This document shows positions 1 through 6,902 of a stretch of DNA of 13,527 bases, one piece after another (within the stretch, counting starts at the first letter, position 1; every line of letters begins with the position of its first letter). A program made the position numbers and the translations under genes. Origin of the DNA: CAYNTC01 sp964432925 (GTDB lineage: Bacteria; Planctomycetota; Phycisphaerae; Sedimentisphaerales; Anaerobacaceae); assembly GCA_964432925.1 (NCBI GenBank), contig CAYSPM010000073.1:1-13527 (forward strand). Reading direction: 5' to 3'. Below the pieces are notes generated by a model, which was not told the DNA's origin, did no database searches, and saw only the letters and a program-made list of their open reading frames with translations.

Positions 1-70
1 AGATTTCTCCACTTCGCCCCCGTTTCTGTCTTCGACAGAAGACACGGGGGCTATGATCGAAATGACAAAG
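1..70. repeat. Nested palindromic repeat, probably a dispersed intergenic element
   Basis: The left end of the window holds a strong hairpin: GCCCCCGT (16-23) pairs with ACGGGGGC (44-51), and inside it TTCTGTC (24-30) pairs with GACAGAA (34-40) around a TTC loop, leaving GAC bulged. The hairpin sits between AGATTTCTCC (1-10) and CGAAATGACAAAG (58-70). Those flanks resemble the widespread bacterial repeat style that reads, on the other strand, TTTGTCATTTCGA...GGAGAAATCT; that resemblance is from memory, not a search. No T-run follows on either strand, so a terminator is less likely. The element may be cut by the window edge. Confidence 0.5.
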
Positions 71-330
71 GCGCAAATATCAAGCACAATTGGTATTATA
101 CTCTTCCTAAAAATTAATAGCGTTTTACGAAGATAGCCGATAACTGTCATGGTAACTTTTGGGAACCTATGACAAGGAGCTTATTCGCAGTATATGTTGC
201 TGCTCCTATGCCGAGCGCAACAATTTATTATGATTGGTATTAAATGTCGCAATCCAACCTTAGATGGCAATATACTACCAGGTAAAATTAAGAAATCACC
301 AAGTTCTAAAGCCGTGCAAGGCGGCCTGTT
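71..330. other. Intergenic stretch without a recognisable gene
   Basis: This AT-rich stretch lies downstream of the tRNA-Asp terminator. It has frequent stops in all frames. A plus-strand frame opening at 194 runs straight through the tRNA and looks like no protein. AAGGAG at 175-180 is 13 bases before that ATG, too far for a convincing ribosome binding site. I see nothing supportable here. Confidence 0.5.
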
Positions 331-375
331 AGAAACAAAAAAGAAAGCCTTGTCAGCGTCTGGCACTAACAAGGC
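331..375 (-). terminator. Rho-independent terminator of tRNA-Asp
   Basis: Read on the minus strand, a 10-bp stem (366-375 with 347-356, one T:G wobble, otherwise perfect) encloses a 9-base loop. It is followed directly by a T-rich tract (346 down to 332) with one run of six T. It begins 5 bases after the tRNA 3' end, so it closes the tRNA unit and leaves only a short trailer to be processed. Confidence 0.85.
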
Positions 376-380
376 CACAA

Positions 381-454
381 CGAGGCCGATGAGACTCGAA
401 CTCACAACCTTCGGATCGACAGTCCGATGCTCTAGCCAATTGAGCTACGGCCCC
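381..454 (-). tRNA. tRNA-Asp (anticodon GTC)
   Basis: The minus strand folds into a full 74-base cloverleaf. It has a 7-bp acceptor stem (448-454 with 382-388, one G-U), a D arm GCTC/GAGC, an anticodon stem TCGGA/TCCGA and loop CTGTCGA with anticodon GTC at 418-420. The variable loop has 5 bases, and the T arm is GTGAG/CTCAT around TTCGAGT. The discriminator base is G, as is usual for tRNA-Asp. CCA is not encoded and must be added after transcription. It has its own promoter and terminator, so it is a stand-alone unit. Confidence 0.95.
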
Positions 455-473
455 TCTCAAACTAAGAACGCTT

Positions 474-503
474 AATATACCAAACGGCAGATTTTTGTGT
501 CAA
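474..503 (-). promoter_or_regulatory. Sigma-70-type promoter for tRNA-Asp
   Basis: On the minus strand a perfect -35 TTGACA (498-503) and -10 TATATT (474-479) are separated by 18 bases. The predicted start would be about 13-15 bases before the first tRNA base at 454. A near-consensus promoter fits a highly expressed stable RNA. Confidence 0.75.
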
Positions 504-627
504 ATGTTTTATCTCGTTGCTAAACGCTTCTAAGCTTGGTTGTTACCTGCCAATATTCACAACACACGCTGCCCTCCGGTTACACTTTTTTGGTTTTGAT
601 TAGGAAAAAATACAGCACAGTACGCTT

Positions 628-654
628 TGATAACTTGCCTTGGGGAACTTATCA
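628..654 (-). terminator. Possible weak terminator or mRNA-end hairpin after the ACT gene
   Basis: TGATAAnTT...AAnTTATCA is an inverted repeat of 8 pairs with one mismatch, and it overlaps the stop codon of the ACT-domain gene. A run of six T (minus strand, near 605-610) lies about 20 bases further on, not directly behind the stem, so this is a poor fit to the classical terminator. It may instead be a 3'-end stabilising structure or chance. Confidence 0.25.
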
Positions 655-1104
655 TTTTCTTGCCGCGCGCGAACGCCTGACAATCGGTTGCGACTTGCTC
701 TCCTTTCTATGATCTTGCTGCAAAACCCTCATCGCCTTTTTGACATCGGGAACTTTCAGCACGCCAGTCGTTCGTCCACCCTTTGCTCCAGCGGTGCAGT
801 AAGCATACGAAATATTTATGTGACTCTTGGCTAATTTCTCCGCCACCGCTGCCAGCGCGCCGGACTTATTAGCCAGATTAATACACAGAACCTCGGTCTC
901 ATTGTAGGCCATGTTTAGTTTTGACAGTATCTCTTTTGCTCTATCTGGTGAAGCAAAGACTATTCGCATCACTCCGTGTTCCATCGAGTCCATCACAGTC
1001 ATCGCAAGAATATTGATCTTGGCTCGTGCGAACTCTCCAAGTACCCGAGCCAACACCCCAGGCTTATTAACCATAAACACTGAAAATTGCGGTGTAACAT
1101 ACAT
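652..1104 (-). CDS. Tandem ACT-domain protein, probable amino-acid-sensing regulator
   Basis: A 150-residue soluble protein made of two ACT domains and a basic tail. ACT 1 covers about residues 8-67 and ACT 2 about 74-130. Each has the family signature at the first loop and helix: NKPGVLARVLGEFARAKINI (13-32) and NKSGALAAVAEKLAKSHINI (79-98). ACT domains bind small ligands, usually amino acids, at the domain interface, and free-standing pairs usually act as regulatory subunits. No catalytic domain is attached. I chose the ATG at 1104, which has GAGG nine bases upstream; a GTG six codons further upstream is the alternative. The tail from about 131 is rich in Lys, Arg and Ser. About 200 bases separate it from the UROD-family gene, so it may have its own promoter. 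The ligand and partner cannot be read from the sequence. Confidence 0.85.
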   Translation of the reverse strand: MYVTPQFSVFMVNKPGVLARVLGEFARAKINILAMTVMDSMEHGVMRIVFASPDRAKEILSKLNMAYNETEVLCINLANKSGALAAVAEKLAKSHINISYAYCTAGAKGGRTTGVLKVPDVKKAMRVLQQDHRKESKSQPIVRRSRAARK

Positions 1105-1306
1105 TTCCTTAACCCTCTGCACAATCTTACAAAAACACGCGATCTTAGTTAGTAACTATCCTAAATCCAATATACTTTGATGAATAACTCGATCGATGTA
1201 AAAACACAATAAAATAAAACGGCATGTGCTACTTAAACCTACGATATACTACCTCCCTCTTTCTTACAATCGTTAGATCTACCTTAGGGCAGCAACTCAT
1301 AATCGG

Positions 1307-2344
1307 TCATACACTATGCCTTACTGCGTAAAACAGGGCCTCCACATTTGCCGGTGGCACATCGGGTAAAATCGACTCATTGCTGGGCGAAATAATCAAG
1401 CCTGTCGGAAATATTTTCTTCAATTCGAGGACTTTTTCTCTGACCTGCTCTGGAGTACCATTGACAAGCAGTTCCTGCGCATCAACTCCGCCGCAGAACG
1501 ACACTTTATCGCCAAAATCTCTTTTTAGCTCCGTCGGCGCCATTCCTTTTGCCAATGGCTCAATAGGATGTATAGCATCAACGCCAATATCAATCAAATC
1601 AGGGATTATATCCCTGATGGAACCGCACGAATGATAGATGACCTTCAAGCCGTACTGTTTGGCCTGTGCGACCAATCTCGCCACGCCAGCGAGCGCAAAT
1701 TCCCGTATCATCTGGCGTGAAAGCAATAGCCCCGTCTGGCCTGCAAAATCATTACCAAGCAGTACTGCATCGAGCTTGCCTTTCGTCGCTGAGTAGAATA
1801 TCTCGTTCGCCTTCAGATAGAAATCCAGTATCCTCTCTGCGACCGCCTGAACCAACTGAGGCGCGGTTTGCATCCGGATCAGGGCATTCTCCATTCCAAA
1901 AACTTCGCACATATACTGGAAATGGGAAGACCACACTATTGCCATCACCGCTCGCCCATCGGGCAACTGTTTAACCGCACGACTGCACTCATCCGGGTCT
2001 ATATAATCAGATGCGTCAGGCCATTCAAAATCTTCAACGCCACGTGGGTCCGTAACTTCTTCAAAAAAACCCGGCGTATTAAGTGTTTGCTGTTGCCTGT
2101 CTATCTTTGTTTCTTCGGTGAAATCAAAGATCGAATAGTCACTATCCGCTGCCGGCGAATGGTAAGGCAGTTCCACGGGGACAATATCGTCGTCGAGCTT
2201 AACTATAAGTTCGCTTACGCTACTGACGCCAAAATGATCTAGAAGACCTTGACAGACAGCGGGATCAACAAGACCCAGCCACGCACATGGTCTATTCACT
2301 GCACGCCGTTCTATTGTTGCATAAAACCGCTCAACATGATTCAT
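1307..2344 (-). CDS. Uroporphyrinogen decarboxylase family protein (URO-D/MtaA-like, not HemE)
   Basis: A 345-residue TIM-barrel protein of the URO-D superfamily, which includes haem-pathway HemE and the cobalamin-dependent methyltransferases MtaA, MtbA and CmuA. Visible family landmarks are GNDFAGQTG (197-205), YHSCGSIRDIIPDLIDIG (237-254), HPIEP (259-263), FCGGVD (283-288) and ISPSNESILPDVPP (318-331). The amino-terminal Arg-rich substrate loop of true HemE is missing, so tetrapyrrole decarboxylation is unlikely. His238-x-Cys240 matches the first two zinc ligands of the MtaA/MtbA group. The expected third Cys near the carboxyl end is replaced by the Ser-Asn-Glu region around 321-323, so metal binding is uncertain. 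The gene starts 34 bases after the STAS gene with only a weak ribosome binding site and is probably carried on the importer transcript. A methyl-transfer or demethylation role is inference only. Confidence 0.8.
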   Translation of the reverse strand: MNHVERFYATIERRAVNRPCAWLGLVDPAVCQGLLDHFGVSSVSELIVKLDDDIVPVELPYHSPAADSDYSIFDFTEETKIDRQQQTLNTPGFFEEVTDPRGVEDFEWPDASDYIDPDECSRAVKQLPDGRAVMAIVWSSHFQYMCEVFGMENALIRMQTAPQLVQAVAERILDFYLKANEIFYSATKGKLDAVLLGNDFAGQTGLLLSRQMIREFALAGVARLVAQAKQYGLKVIYHSCGSIRDIIPDLIDIGVDAIHPIEPLAKGMAPTELKRDFGDKVSFCGGVDAQELLVNGTPEQVREKVLELKKIFPTGLIISPSNESILPDVPPANVEALFYAVRHSV

Positions 2345-2378
2345 GATCTTATTGAAGCAAGTATACTACGCAAGTGCA

Positions 2379-2750
2379 TCAACCCGTACCTTGAGGCCCT
2401 GTTGCTGTCATGGCGCTTTCCTTATCCGGAAAGAACTTGAATATCTTATCAAGATTGGTTATCTTAAAGACCCTGTGCAACTGTGGATTTATTGCACTGA
2501 TCACAACTTCCCCATCACAAGCTTGCATTGTAGCTCGAATATCCAAAAGCAATCCCAGCACTTGGGATGAGAAGAATTTCACACCCGCAAAATCAAATAT
2601 AAGTCTGGTTGGACAATTCTTACTGATAAATTCTTTTATCTCGTTTGAAGCAGACATAATCCCTTCCACGTCACTTAGGCAAGTGGCTTTGAAAGTAACT
2701 ACGGCAGTGCTGTTTATACTGCTTATTTCCGCGTCAATGTTCTTATTCAT
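2379..2750 (-). CDS. STAS-domain protein (anti-anti-sigma factor type)
   Basis: A 123-residue single-domain protein with the STAS fold of SpoIIAA/RsbV-type regulators. The core landmark is the strand-turn-helix around residues 52-71: IFDFAGVKFFSSQVLGLLLD. Ser61-Ser62 sits where phosphorylatable Ser/Thr is found in classical anti-anti-sigma factors, although the usual D-S-x-G is not kept, so control by phosphorylation is possible but not certain. No partner-switching kinase (RsbW type) or PP2C phosphatase is in the window. It lies between an ABC ATPase gene (74 bases upstream) and a UROD-family gene (34 bases downstream), on the same strand. In sulphate transporters STAS domains are fused to the transporter; here a free STAS beside an importer may act on the importer or on a distant sigma-factor switch. 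That is inference. Confidence 0.85.
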   Translation of the reverse strand: MNKNIDAEISSINSTAVVTFKATCLSDVEGIMSASNEIKEFISKNCPTRLIFDFAGVKFFSSQVLGLLLDIRATMQACDGEVVISAINPQLHRVFKITNLDKIFKFFPDKESAMTATGPQGTG

Positions 2751-2766
2751 GCCAATTATTCAGTCT

Positions 2767-2784
2767 CCGAAATCAAGTTTTCGG
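2767..2784 (-). other. Short intercistronic hairpin between the ATPase F and STAS genes
   Basis: CCGAAA and TTTCGG form a perfect 6-bp stem with a 6-base loop, 17 bases before the STAS start codon. No T-run follows. It could set differential expression of the importer and the STAS gene by RNA processing, or could be chance. Confidence 0.25.
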
Positions 2785-2824
2785 CTAATTATCCCAGATT
2801 CACAGCCCGCAGTCGAGTTTTTTA

Positions 2825-3808
2825 TTAGGTTTTCCAGCAGGCAACGAGATGGTTATCTTGTCCTTCCTTAGGTTTAAGCGCCGGCATATTTTTAAGGCAA
2901 TAATCCTCAGCCAAAGAACACCTCGGTTGAAAAGGGCATCCACCCGCCACACTGCCGGTATTGTGGATTCCAGGCCTCAAAGCGATACTTCGCTTACGCG
3001 GCGCTCCGGCCCGTGGGACCGCCGAGATGAGCGTGCGTGTGTACGGGTGAAGAGGATTGCCGCACAGTTCTTTCGCGGCGGCCTGCTCAACTATCCTTCC
3101 TCTGTATACGACCGCCACGACATCGCAAAAAAATTCTACTACCGCCAAATCGTGTGCGATAAACAAATAAGTCAGCCCAAATTCCTCCTGCAGGTCTTTC
3201 AGCAAGTTCAAAACCTGAGCTTGAACCGAAACATCCAGAGCGCTTACCGGCTCGTCGCATATAAGCAGTTTCGGCCCTGCCGCCAGCGCTCTGGCCGTCG
3301 CAATTCGCTGTCTCTGCCCACCTGAGAACTCGTGTGGATAGCGGTTCATGTAATCGGCTGACAGCCCCACCTTTGCAAGCAATTCTGCAACTTGTTCGTG
3401 CAGCTTGTTACCCTTCATTCCTTTATGAACTTTCAACGGCTCACCAATCATGTTGCCAACGCTCATCCTGGGATTCAAAGACCCGAACGAATCCTGAAAG
3501 ATAAGGCCAATTTGCCTGCGAATTTGAGACAGTTTGGCACTATTAGCCTTTAATACGTCCACTCCTTCAAAGACCACTCGTCCTGACTTTGCGGGTACAA
3601 GACGAATTATGCTCTTGGCAAGTGTGGTTTTGCCACATCCACTTTCACCGACCAGTCCCATCGTCTGGCCCGGCTGGATTGTAAGACTTATCCCGTCAAC
3701 CGCTCTGATGTAGCCGACAGCCCGACCAAACAAACCTGCCTTGATTGGAAAGTGCACATACAGGTTCTCAAGGTTCAATAGTGCCTTATCGATCTTTGTG
3801 TTCGTCAT
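2825..3808 (-). CDS. Opp/Dpp-type ABC importer ATP-binding subunit (OppF-like)
   Basis: A 327-residue cytoplasmic ATPase that powers peptide or nickel-type uptake as a heterodimer with the OppD-like subunit. Walker A GESGCGKTT is at 54-62, the Q-loop Gln at 105, signature FSGGQRQ at 161-167, Walker B LLICDEP at 181-187 and the switch His at 219. The carboxyl end is the oligopeptide-ATPase extension, with HPYT at 254-257 and four cysteines (291, 297, 304, 324; CPFQPRC then two more). In related subunits this cysteine set holds an iron-sulphur cluster. All motifs for ATP hydrolysis are present. It starts 70 bases after the OppD-like gene, with only a poor ribosome binding site. The substrate cannot be told from the ATPase. 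Confidence 0.93.
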   Translation of the reverse strand: MTNTKIDKALLNLENLYVHFPIKAGLFGRAVGYIRAVDGISLTIQPGQTMGLVGESGCGKTTLAKSIIRLVPAKSGRVVFEGVDVLKANSAKLSQIRRQIGLIFQDSFGSLNPRMSVGNMIGEPLKVHKGMKGNKLHEQVAELLAKVGLSADYMNRYPHEFSGGQRQRIATARALAAGPKLLICDEPVSALDVSVQAQVLNLLKDLQEEFGLTYLFIAHDLAVVEFFCDVVAVVYRGRIVEQAAAKELCGNPLHPYTRTLISAVPRAGAPRKRSIALRPGIHNTGSVAGGCPFQPRCSLAEDYCLKNMPALKPKEGQDNHLVACWKT

Positions 3809-3878
3809 AGCTCAAATTACTTTACAAATTTGGACCATATCGCTTATTTCTACAAGAGGCGATTTAACTGCATTATTC

Positions 3879-4910
3879 TCATCCGCCGTGCTTTATCCCT
3901 ATGTTGATTGCGCGCGTTGGCTTTTCTTTTCCGGGTGCATACCAGCAGGCCACACACCGGCCCGGTTGAATTTCTCTCAAGATAGGCTCTTCCGTTTGGC
4001 ATCGCTTGTCTATGCAACCTATCCGGCAGCGGGGATGAAATTTACACCCTGCTGGAAAATCAATAGGATCAGCAACGGTACCGGGAATTGTATAAAGACG
4101 TCTTGCGGACATGCTCAGCCGGGGCTGAGACTGAACAAGTCCTTTCGTGTAAGGATGCAGCGGCTTGGTAAGAAGCCGCTGCGAATCAGCAACTTCTACT
4201 ATGCGCGACGCATACATTACGGCAACTTCATCGGCCCTCTCGGCAACAATACCCACGTCGTGCGTTATTAAGAGCACGCTCATCGCATATTGTGCTCGCA
4301 GGCCATCGAGCAGGTCAAGAATTTCAGACTGAACTGTCATATCCAAGCCTGTAGTCGGCTCATCTGCTATTAACAACCTCGGTCCACAGCTAACTGCCAT
4401 TGCTATCATTACCCTCTGTTGCATGCCGCCGGATAACTCATGGGGATACTGCCTCGCTCGCCGTTCGGCTTTGGCAATACCTACCCTTGTAAGCAATTGC
4501 ACTGCCTCGGCCCAGGCCTCGTCTGAATTCTTGTTCTTATGAGTCCGGATACATTCGGCAATTTGGCGCCCAACAATCTGAACAGGGTTTAGGCTCGTCG
4601 CTGCTTCCTGGAAGATCATAGCGATCTCGTTGCCTCGGATGTGCCGCATTTGCGGCTCACTCAACCTCAATAGATCAAGACCCTGAAAGATAACTCTACC
4701 AGCTAAAACTTTGCCCTGGTCAGCCGGTATCAGGCGCATGATCGATAGCGCCGTAGCAGTCTTTCCGCATCCACTCTCACCGACAACTGCGAGCATCTGT
4801 CCTTTTGCTATTGAGAAGCTTACGTCCTGCACTGCGCGCACAATGCCCTTAGCTGAAAAGAAATTTACAGTTAAACCTTGTACCGATAGCAGCGCTTTCT
4901 TTTCGCTCAT
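3879..4910 (-). CDS. Opp/Dpp-type ABC importer ATP-binding subunit (OppD-like)
   Basis: A 343-residue cytoplasmic ATPase, partner of the OppF-like subunit. Walker A GESGCGKT is at 44-51, the Q-loop Gln at 101, signature LSGGMQQ at 159-165, Walker B LLIADEP at 179-185 and the switch His at 217. The carboxyl-terminal oligopeptide-type extension has HPYTKGL (252-258), FPAGCKFHPRC (285-295) and further cysteines at 299, 304, 319 and 322, the usual cluster site of this subfamily. LSGGMQQR and the spacing AMIFQEAATSLNP (97-109) are typical of the D rather than the F subunit. Its ATG overlaps the stop of the upstream permease gene by 4 bases (ATGA), a strong sign of translational coupling. The last 15 residues after CWYAPGKEK are not conserved-looking. 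Confidence 0.93.
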   Translation of the reverse strand: MSEKKALLSVQGLTVNFFSAKGIVRAVQDVSFSIAKGQMLAVVGESGCGKTATALSIMRLIPADQGKVLAGRVIFQGLDLLRLSEPQMRHIRGNEIAMIFQEAATSLNPVQIVGRQIAECIRTHKNKNSDEAWAEAVQLLTRVGIAKAERRARQYPHELSGGMQQRVMIAMAVSCGPRLLIADEPTTGLDMTVQSEILDLLDGLRAQYAMSVLLITHDVGIVAERADEVAVMYASRIVEVADSQRLLTKPLHPYTKGLVQSQPRLSMSARRLYTIPGTVADPIDFPAGCKFHPRCRIGCIDKRCQTEEPILREIQPGRCVACWYAPGKEKPTRAINIGIKHGG

Positions 4911-6109
4911 ACCCTTTTCTCCAAGCGTGGATCAAGTGCATCCCTCAAGCCCTGACCCAAAACATTGTATGCCAGTACGGTCAGAAATATCGCCAGACCT
5001 GGAAATAAAGTCAGCCACCATAAAAACCTTCCAGTTGTGCTCACACCTAAACTTAGCATCTGTCCCCAGCTTGGTGTCGCAGGCCCAGCACCAAATCCAA
5101 GAAAACTCAGAGCAGCTTCAATAAAAATGGCACCAGAAATACTAAACGTTGCGTTCACCAAGACAGGTGTAATACCGTTAGGCAGTATATGTCTGAAGAG
5201 TATGTTGCGAAGTGGCAGCCCAAGGGATAGTGCCGCCTGAACGAAATCCTGTCTACGTAACTTGAGGAACTCCGCCCGAACGAGTCGGGCGTTGCCAGTC
5301 CAACTCGTCACACCTATAATCACCATGATGCCAAAGAGATTGCGTGGGAAGAAGGCTAACATAGTTATAATCAGAAAGAACATCGGGATTGCCATTACCA
5401 TCTCGACAAGGCGCATCCCAATGAAGTCGACCTTGCCGCCGAAATAACCAAGAAAGGCCCCAACCACGACCCCGATAATAGTTGATATCCCCACCGCCAC
5501 AAATCCCACTGAGAGCGATATCCTGCTGCCGTGAATCAATCTGCTCAAAACATCCGCCCCCACATCGTCGGTTCCGAGCCAGTGCTCTCTACTCGGCGGC
5601 TGCTGGCGCGACTGGATATCAGTTTGCCTATAGTCATAAGGCACCGGCGTAAAAATCGCATTGCCCGCCTCGCCTGAAGCAACCAACGCTTTATAATCCG
5701 TACCGTCGAGACTTGGCCGAATAAAGACAAACACCAACATGCACCCAAATAAGATTATCACGCTATTGATGCTCAACTGACGCCATAAAACATCGCCGCG
5801 TACAAAAGGTTCTAAGCGCCTGCTGTTACGACCGAGCTGGATCAACTGCCAAAGCCCAACAAAACCCGCAAGAAAAACGCAGTAGTCACCTCGCTGAAGA
5901 CCTGCAAAAAGGGGAAAACGCAATCGGCCTGCAATGCGTATCACGTACGGTTTGTCATTGGCAAGAACCGGCGCCAAAACGGCGACCAATAGCAGAATAG
6001 CAATGAAAACAAGACACACAACATTTAGCGGGCTTTTGACAAACCGGCGCCAAACCATATCGCCGAACGAAATACCCCAATCACTTCCTTGCTCCACAAG
6101 TCTTTTCAT
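4907..6109 (-). CDS. Opp/Dpp-type ABC importer permease (OppC-like) with enlarged amino-terminal region
   Basis: A 400-residue inner-membrane permease, about 100 longer than typical OppC/DppC. Transmembrane segment 1 is at about 29-49. The family signature before segment 2, HWLGTDDVGADVLSRLIHGS, is at 176-195, followed by membrane segments at about 196-222, 229-253, 316-336 and 366-386. The EAA loop that contacts the ATPases is AALSLG....ILFRHILPN at 292-311. The extra length lies between segment 1 and HWLGTD and holds two additional hydrophobic stretches at about 75-92 and 112-130, joined by a basic loop. YejE-like members also have a longer region here. The start ATG lies 6 bases after the upstream permease stop, with GAGG in between, a good ribosome binding site. 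Confidence 0.92.
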   Translation of the reverse strand: MKRLVEQGSDWGISFGDMVWRRFVKSPLNVVCLVFIAILLLVAVLAPVLANDKPYVIRIAGRLRFPLFAGLQRGDYCVFLAGFVGLWQLIQLGRNSRRLEPFVRGDVLWRQLSINSVIILFGCMLVFVFIRPSLDGTDYKALVASGEAGNAIFTPVPYDYRQTDIQSRQQPPSREHWLGTDDVGADVLSRLIHGSRISLSVGFVAVGISTIIGVVVGAFLGYFGGKVDFIGMRLVEMVMAIPMFFLIITMLAFFPRNLFGIMVIIGVTSWTGNARLVRAEFLKLRRQDFVQAALSLGLPLRNILFRHILPNGITPVLVNATFSISGAIFIEAALSFLGFGAGPATPSWGQMLSLGVSTTGRFLWWLTLFPGLAIFLTVLAYNVLGQGLRDALDPRLEKRV

Positions 6110-6115
6110 ATCCTC

Positions 6116-6864
6116 TCACACGGTAACTTCGAAGCTAATCCTTGGATCGGCGATAGCATAAGCTATGTCGGCAAGCAAAAGGCCGATGGAATTCAAAACT
6201 CCCGCAATTGTCGCCACAGCCATGATAACGTTGTAGTCGCGATTGCTAACCGCCTCAAATGCAAGCAAACCCATGCCGGGAATGCTGAATATGCGCTCAA
6301 CAATAACCGATCCTGCAAACATCGCAGGAAGGAGCGTCGAGGTAATTGTTATAAGTGGAATTATGCTATTGCGAAAAACATGTCGCAATATCACAACCCT
6401 CTCTGGCAGACCCTTTGCCCTTGCAGTTCTAACATAATCCATGCGTAAGTTGTCCAGCATCCCAGATCTGACCTGATTAGCAAGATAAGCAAAACCCCCA
6501 TAGCTCAAACACAGAACCGGCAAAGCCANNNNNNNNNNNNNNNNNNNNNNNNNNNNNNNNNNNNNNNNNNNNNNNNNNNNNNNNNNNNNNNNNNNNNNNN
6601 NNNNNNNNNNNNNNNNNNNNNNNNNNNNAGTACATGTCCCAACCAGTCGGCGTATTGAACATGAATGGGCTTATCCAGCCCGTAGAGCATTCGTCGTGAA
6701 TCGGCAACATCGGCTGTCCACTTAGCATCTACCTGACCACTACCGCCCAAAGAAAGGTTTGTTGGCCCCCCCGGAGCAATACGGCTGATAAGAAAAACGA
6801 TTACCGTAATGCCAAACAATGTCGGCACAATCAGAAGCAGCCGCCTGATGATATAGGTTTTCAT
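6116..6864 (-). CDS. Opp/Dpp-type ABC importer permease (OppB-like), interrupted by an assembly gap
   Basis: The amino-terminal part (6629-6864) has the classic permease B start: KTYIIRRLLLIVPTLFGI, one membrane segment, then RIAPGGPTN and LYGLDKPIHVQYADWLGHV. The carboxyl-terminal part (6116-6528) begins at LPVLCLSYGG and contains DYVRTARAKGLPE, the EAA loop that docks on the ATPases, and ERIFSIPGMG plus IADPRISFEV near the end. Compared with a normal OppB of about 306 residues, roughly 90-100 residues are hidden by the Ns. The two parts are in different frames only because the gap length is a placeholder. I chose the ATG at 6864, with AAAGG six bases upstream; a GTG one codon earlier is less well spaced. 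It follows the binding-protein gene by about 35 bases and is followed by permease C after 6. Confidence 0.9.
6529..6628. other. Assembly gap (100 N placeholder)
   Basis: Exactly 100 Ns, the usual stand-in for a scaffold gap of unknown size. It falls inside the OppB-like permease gene. The flanking fragments belong to one protein, and the family length implies that the real gap is nearer 270-330 bases. Confidence 0.97.
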
Positions 6865-6902
6865 CACGAACCTTTAAGACATCATAAACGCGAAACGCAG
6901 GC

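Noticed and set aside
194..475. Plus-strand open frame of 93 codons near the left end
   Set aside because: It runs through the antisense of the tRNA-Asp gene and its terminator, has a badly spaced ribosome binding site and no recognisable protein features.
1105..1306. Promoter for the ACT-domain gene in the 200-base gap
   Set aside because: Several AT-rich hexamers are present but none pairs with a -35-like box at acceptable spacing, so I do not call one.
1868..2242. Plus-strand open frame of 124 codons opposite the UROD-family gene
   Set aside because: It is antisense to a well-supported gene and shows no family features; the same applies to the other open frames opposite the importer and murE genes.
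1307..2344. hemE (true uroporphyrinogen decarboxylase)
   Set aside because: The HemE amino-terminal Arg-rich active-site loop is missing and the motifs fit the wider UROD/MtaA-like group better.
6477..6867. Frameshift in the OppB-like gene
   Set aside because: The frame difference is produced by the arbitrary 100-N gap length; both fragments fit one normal protein.
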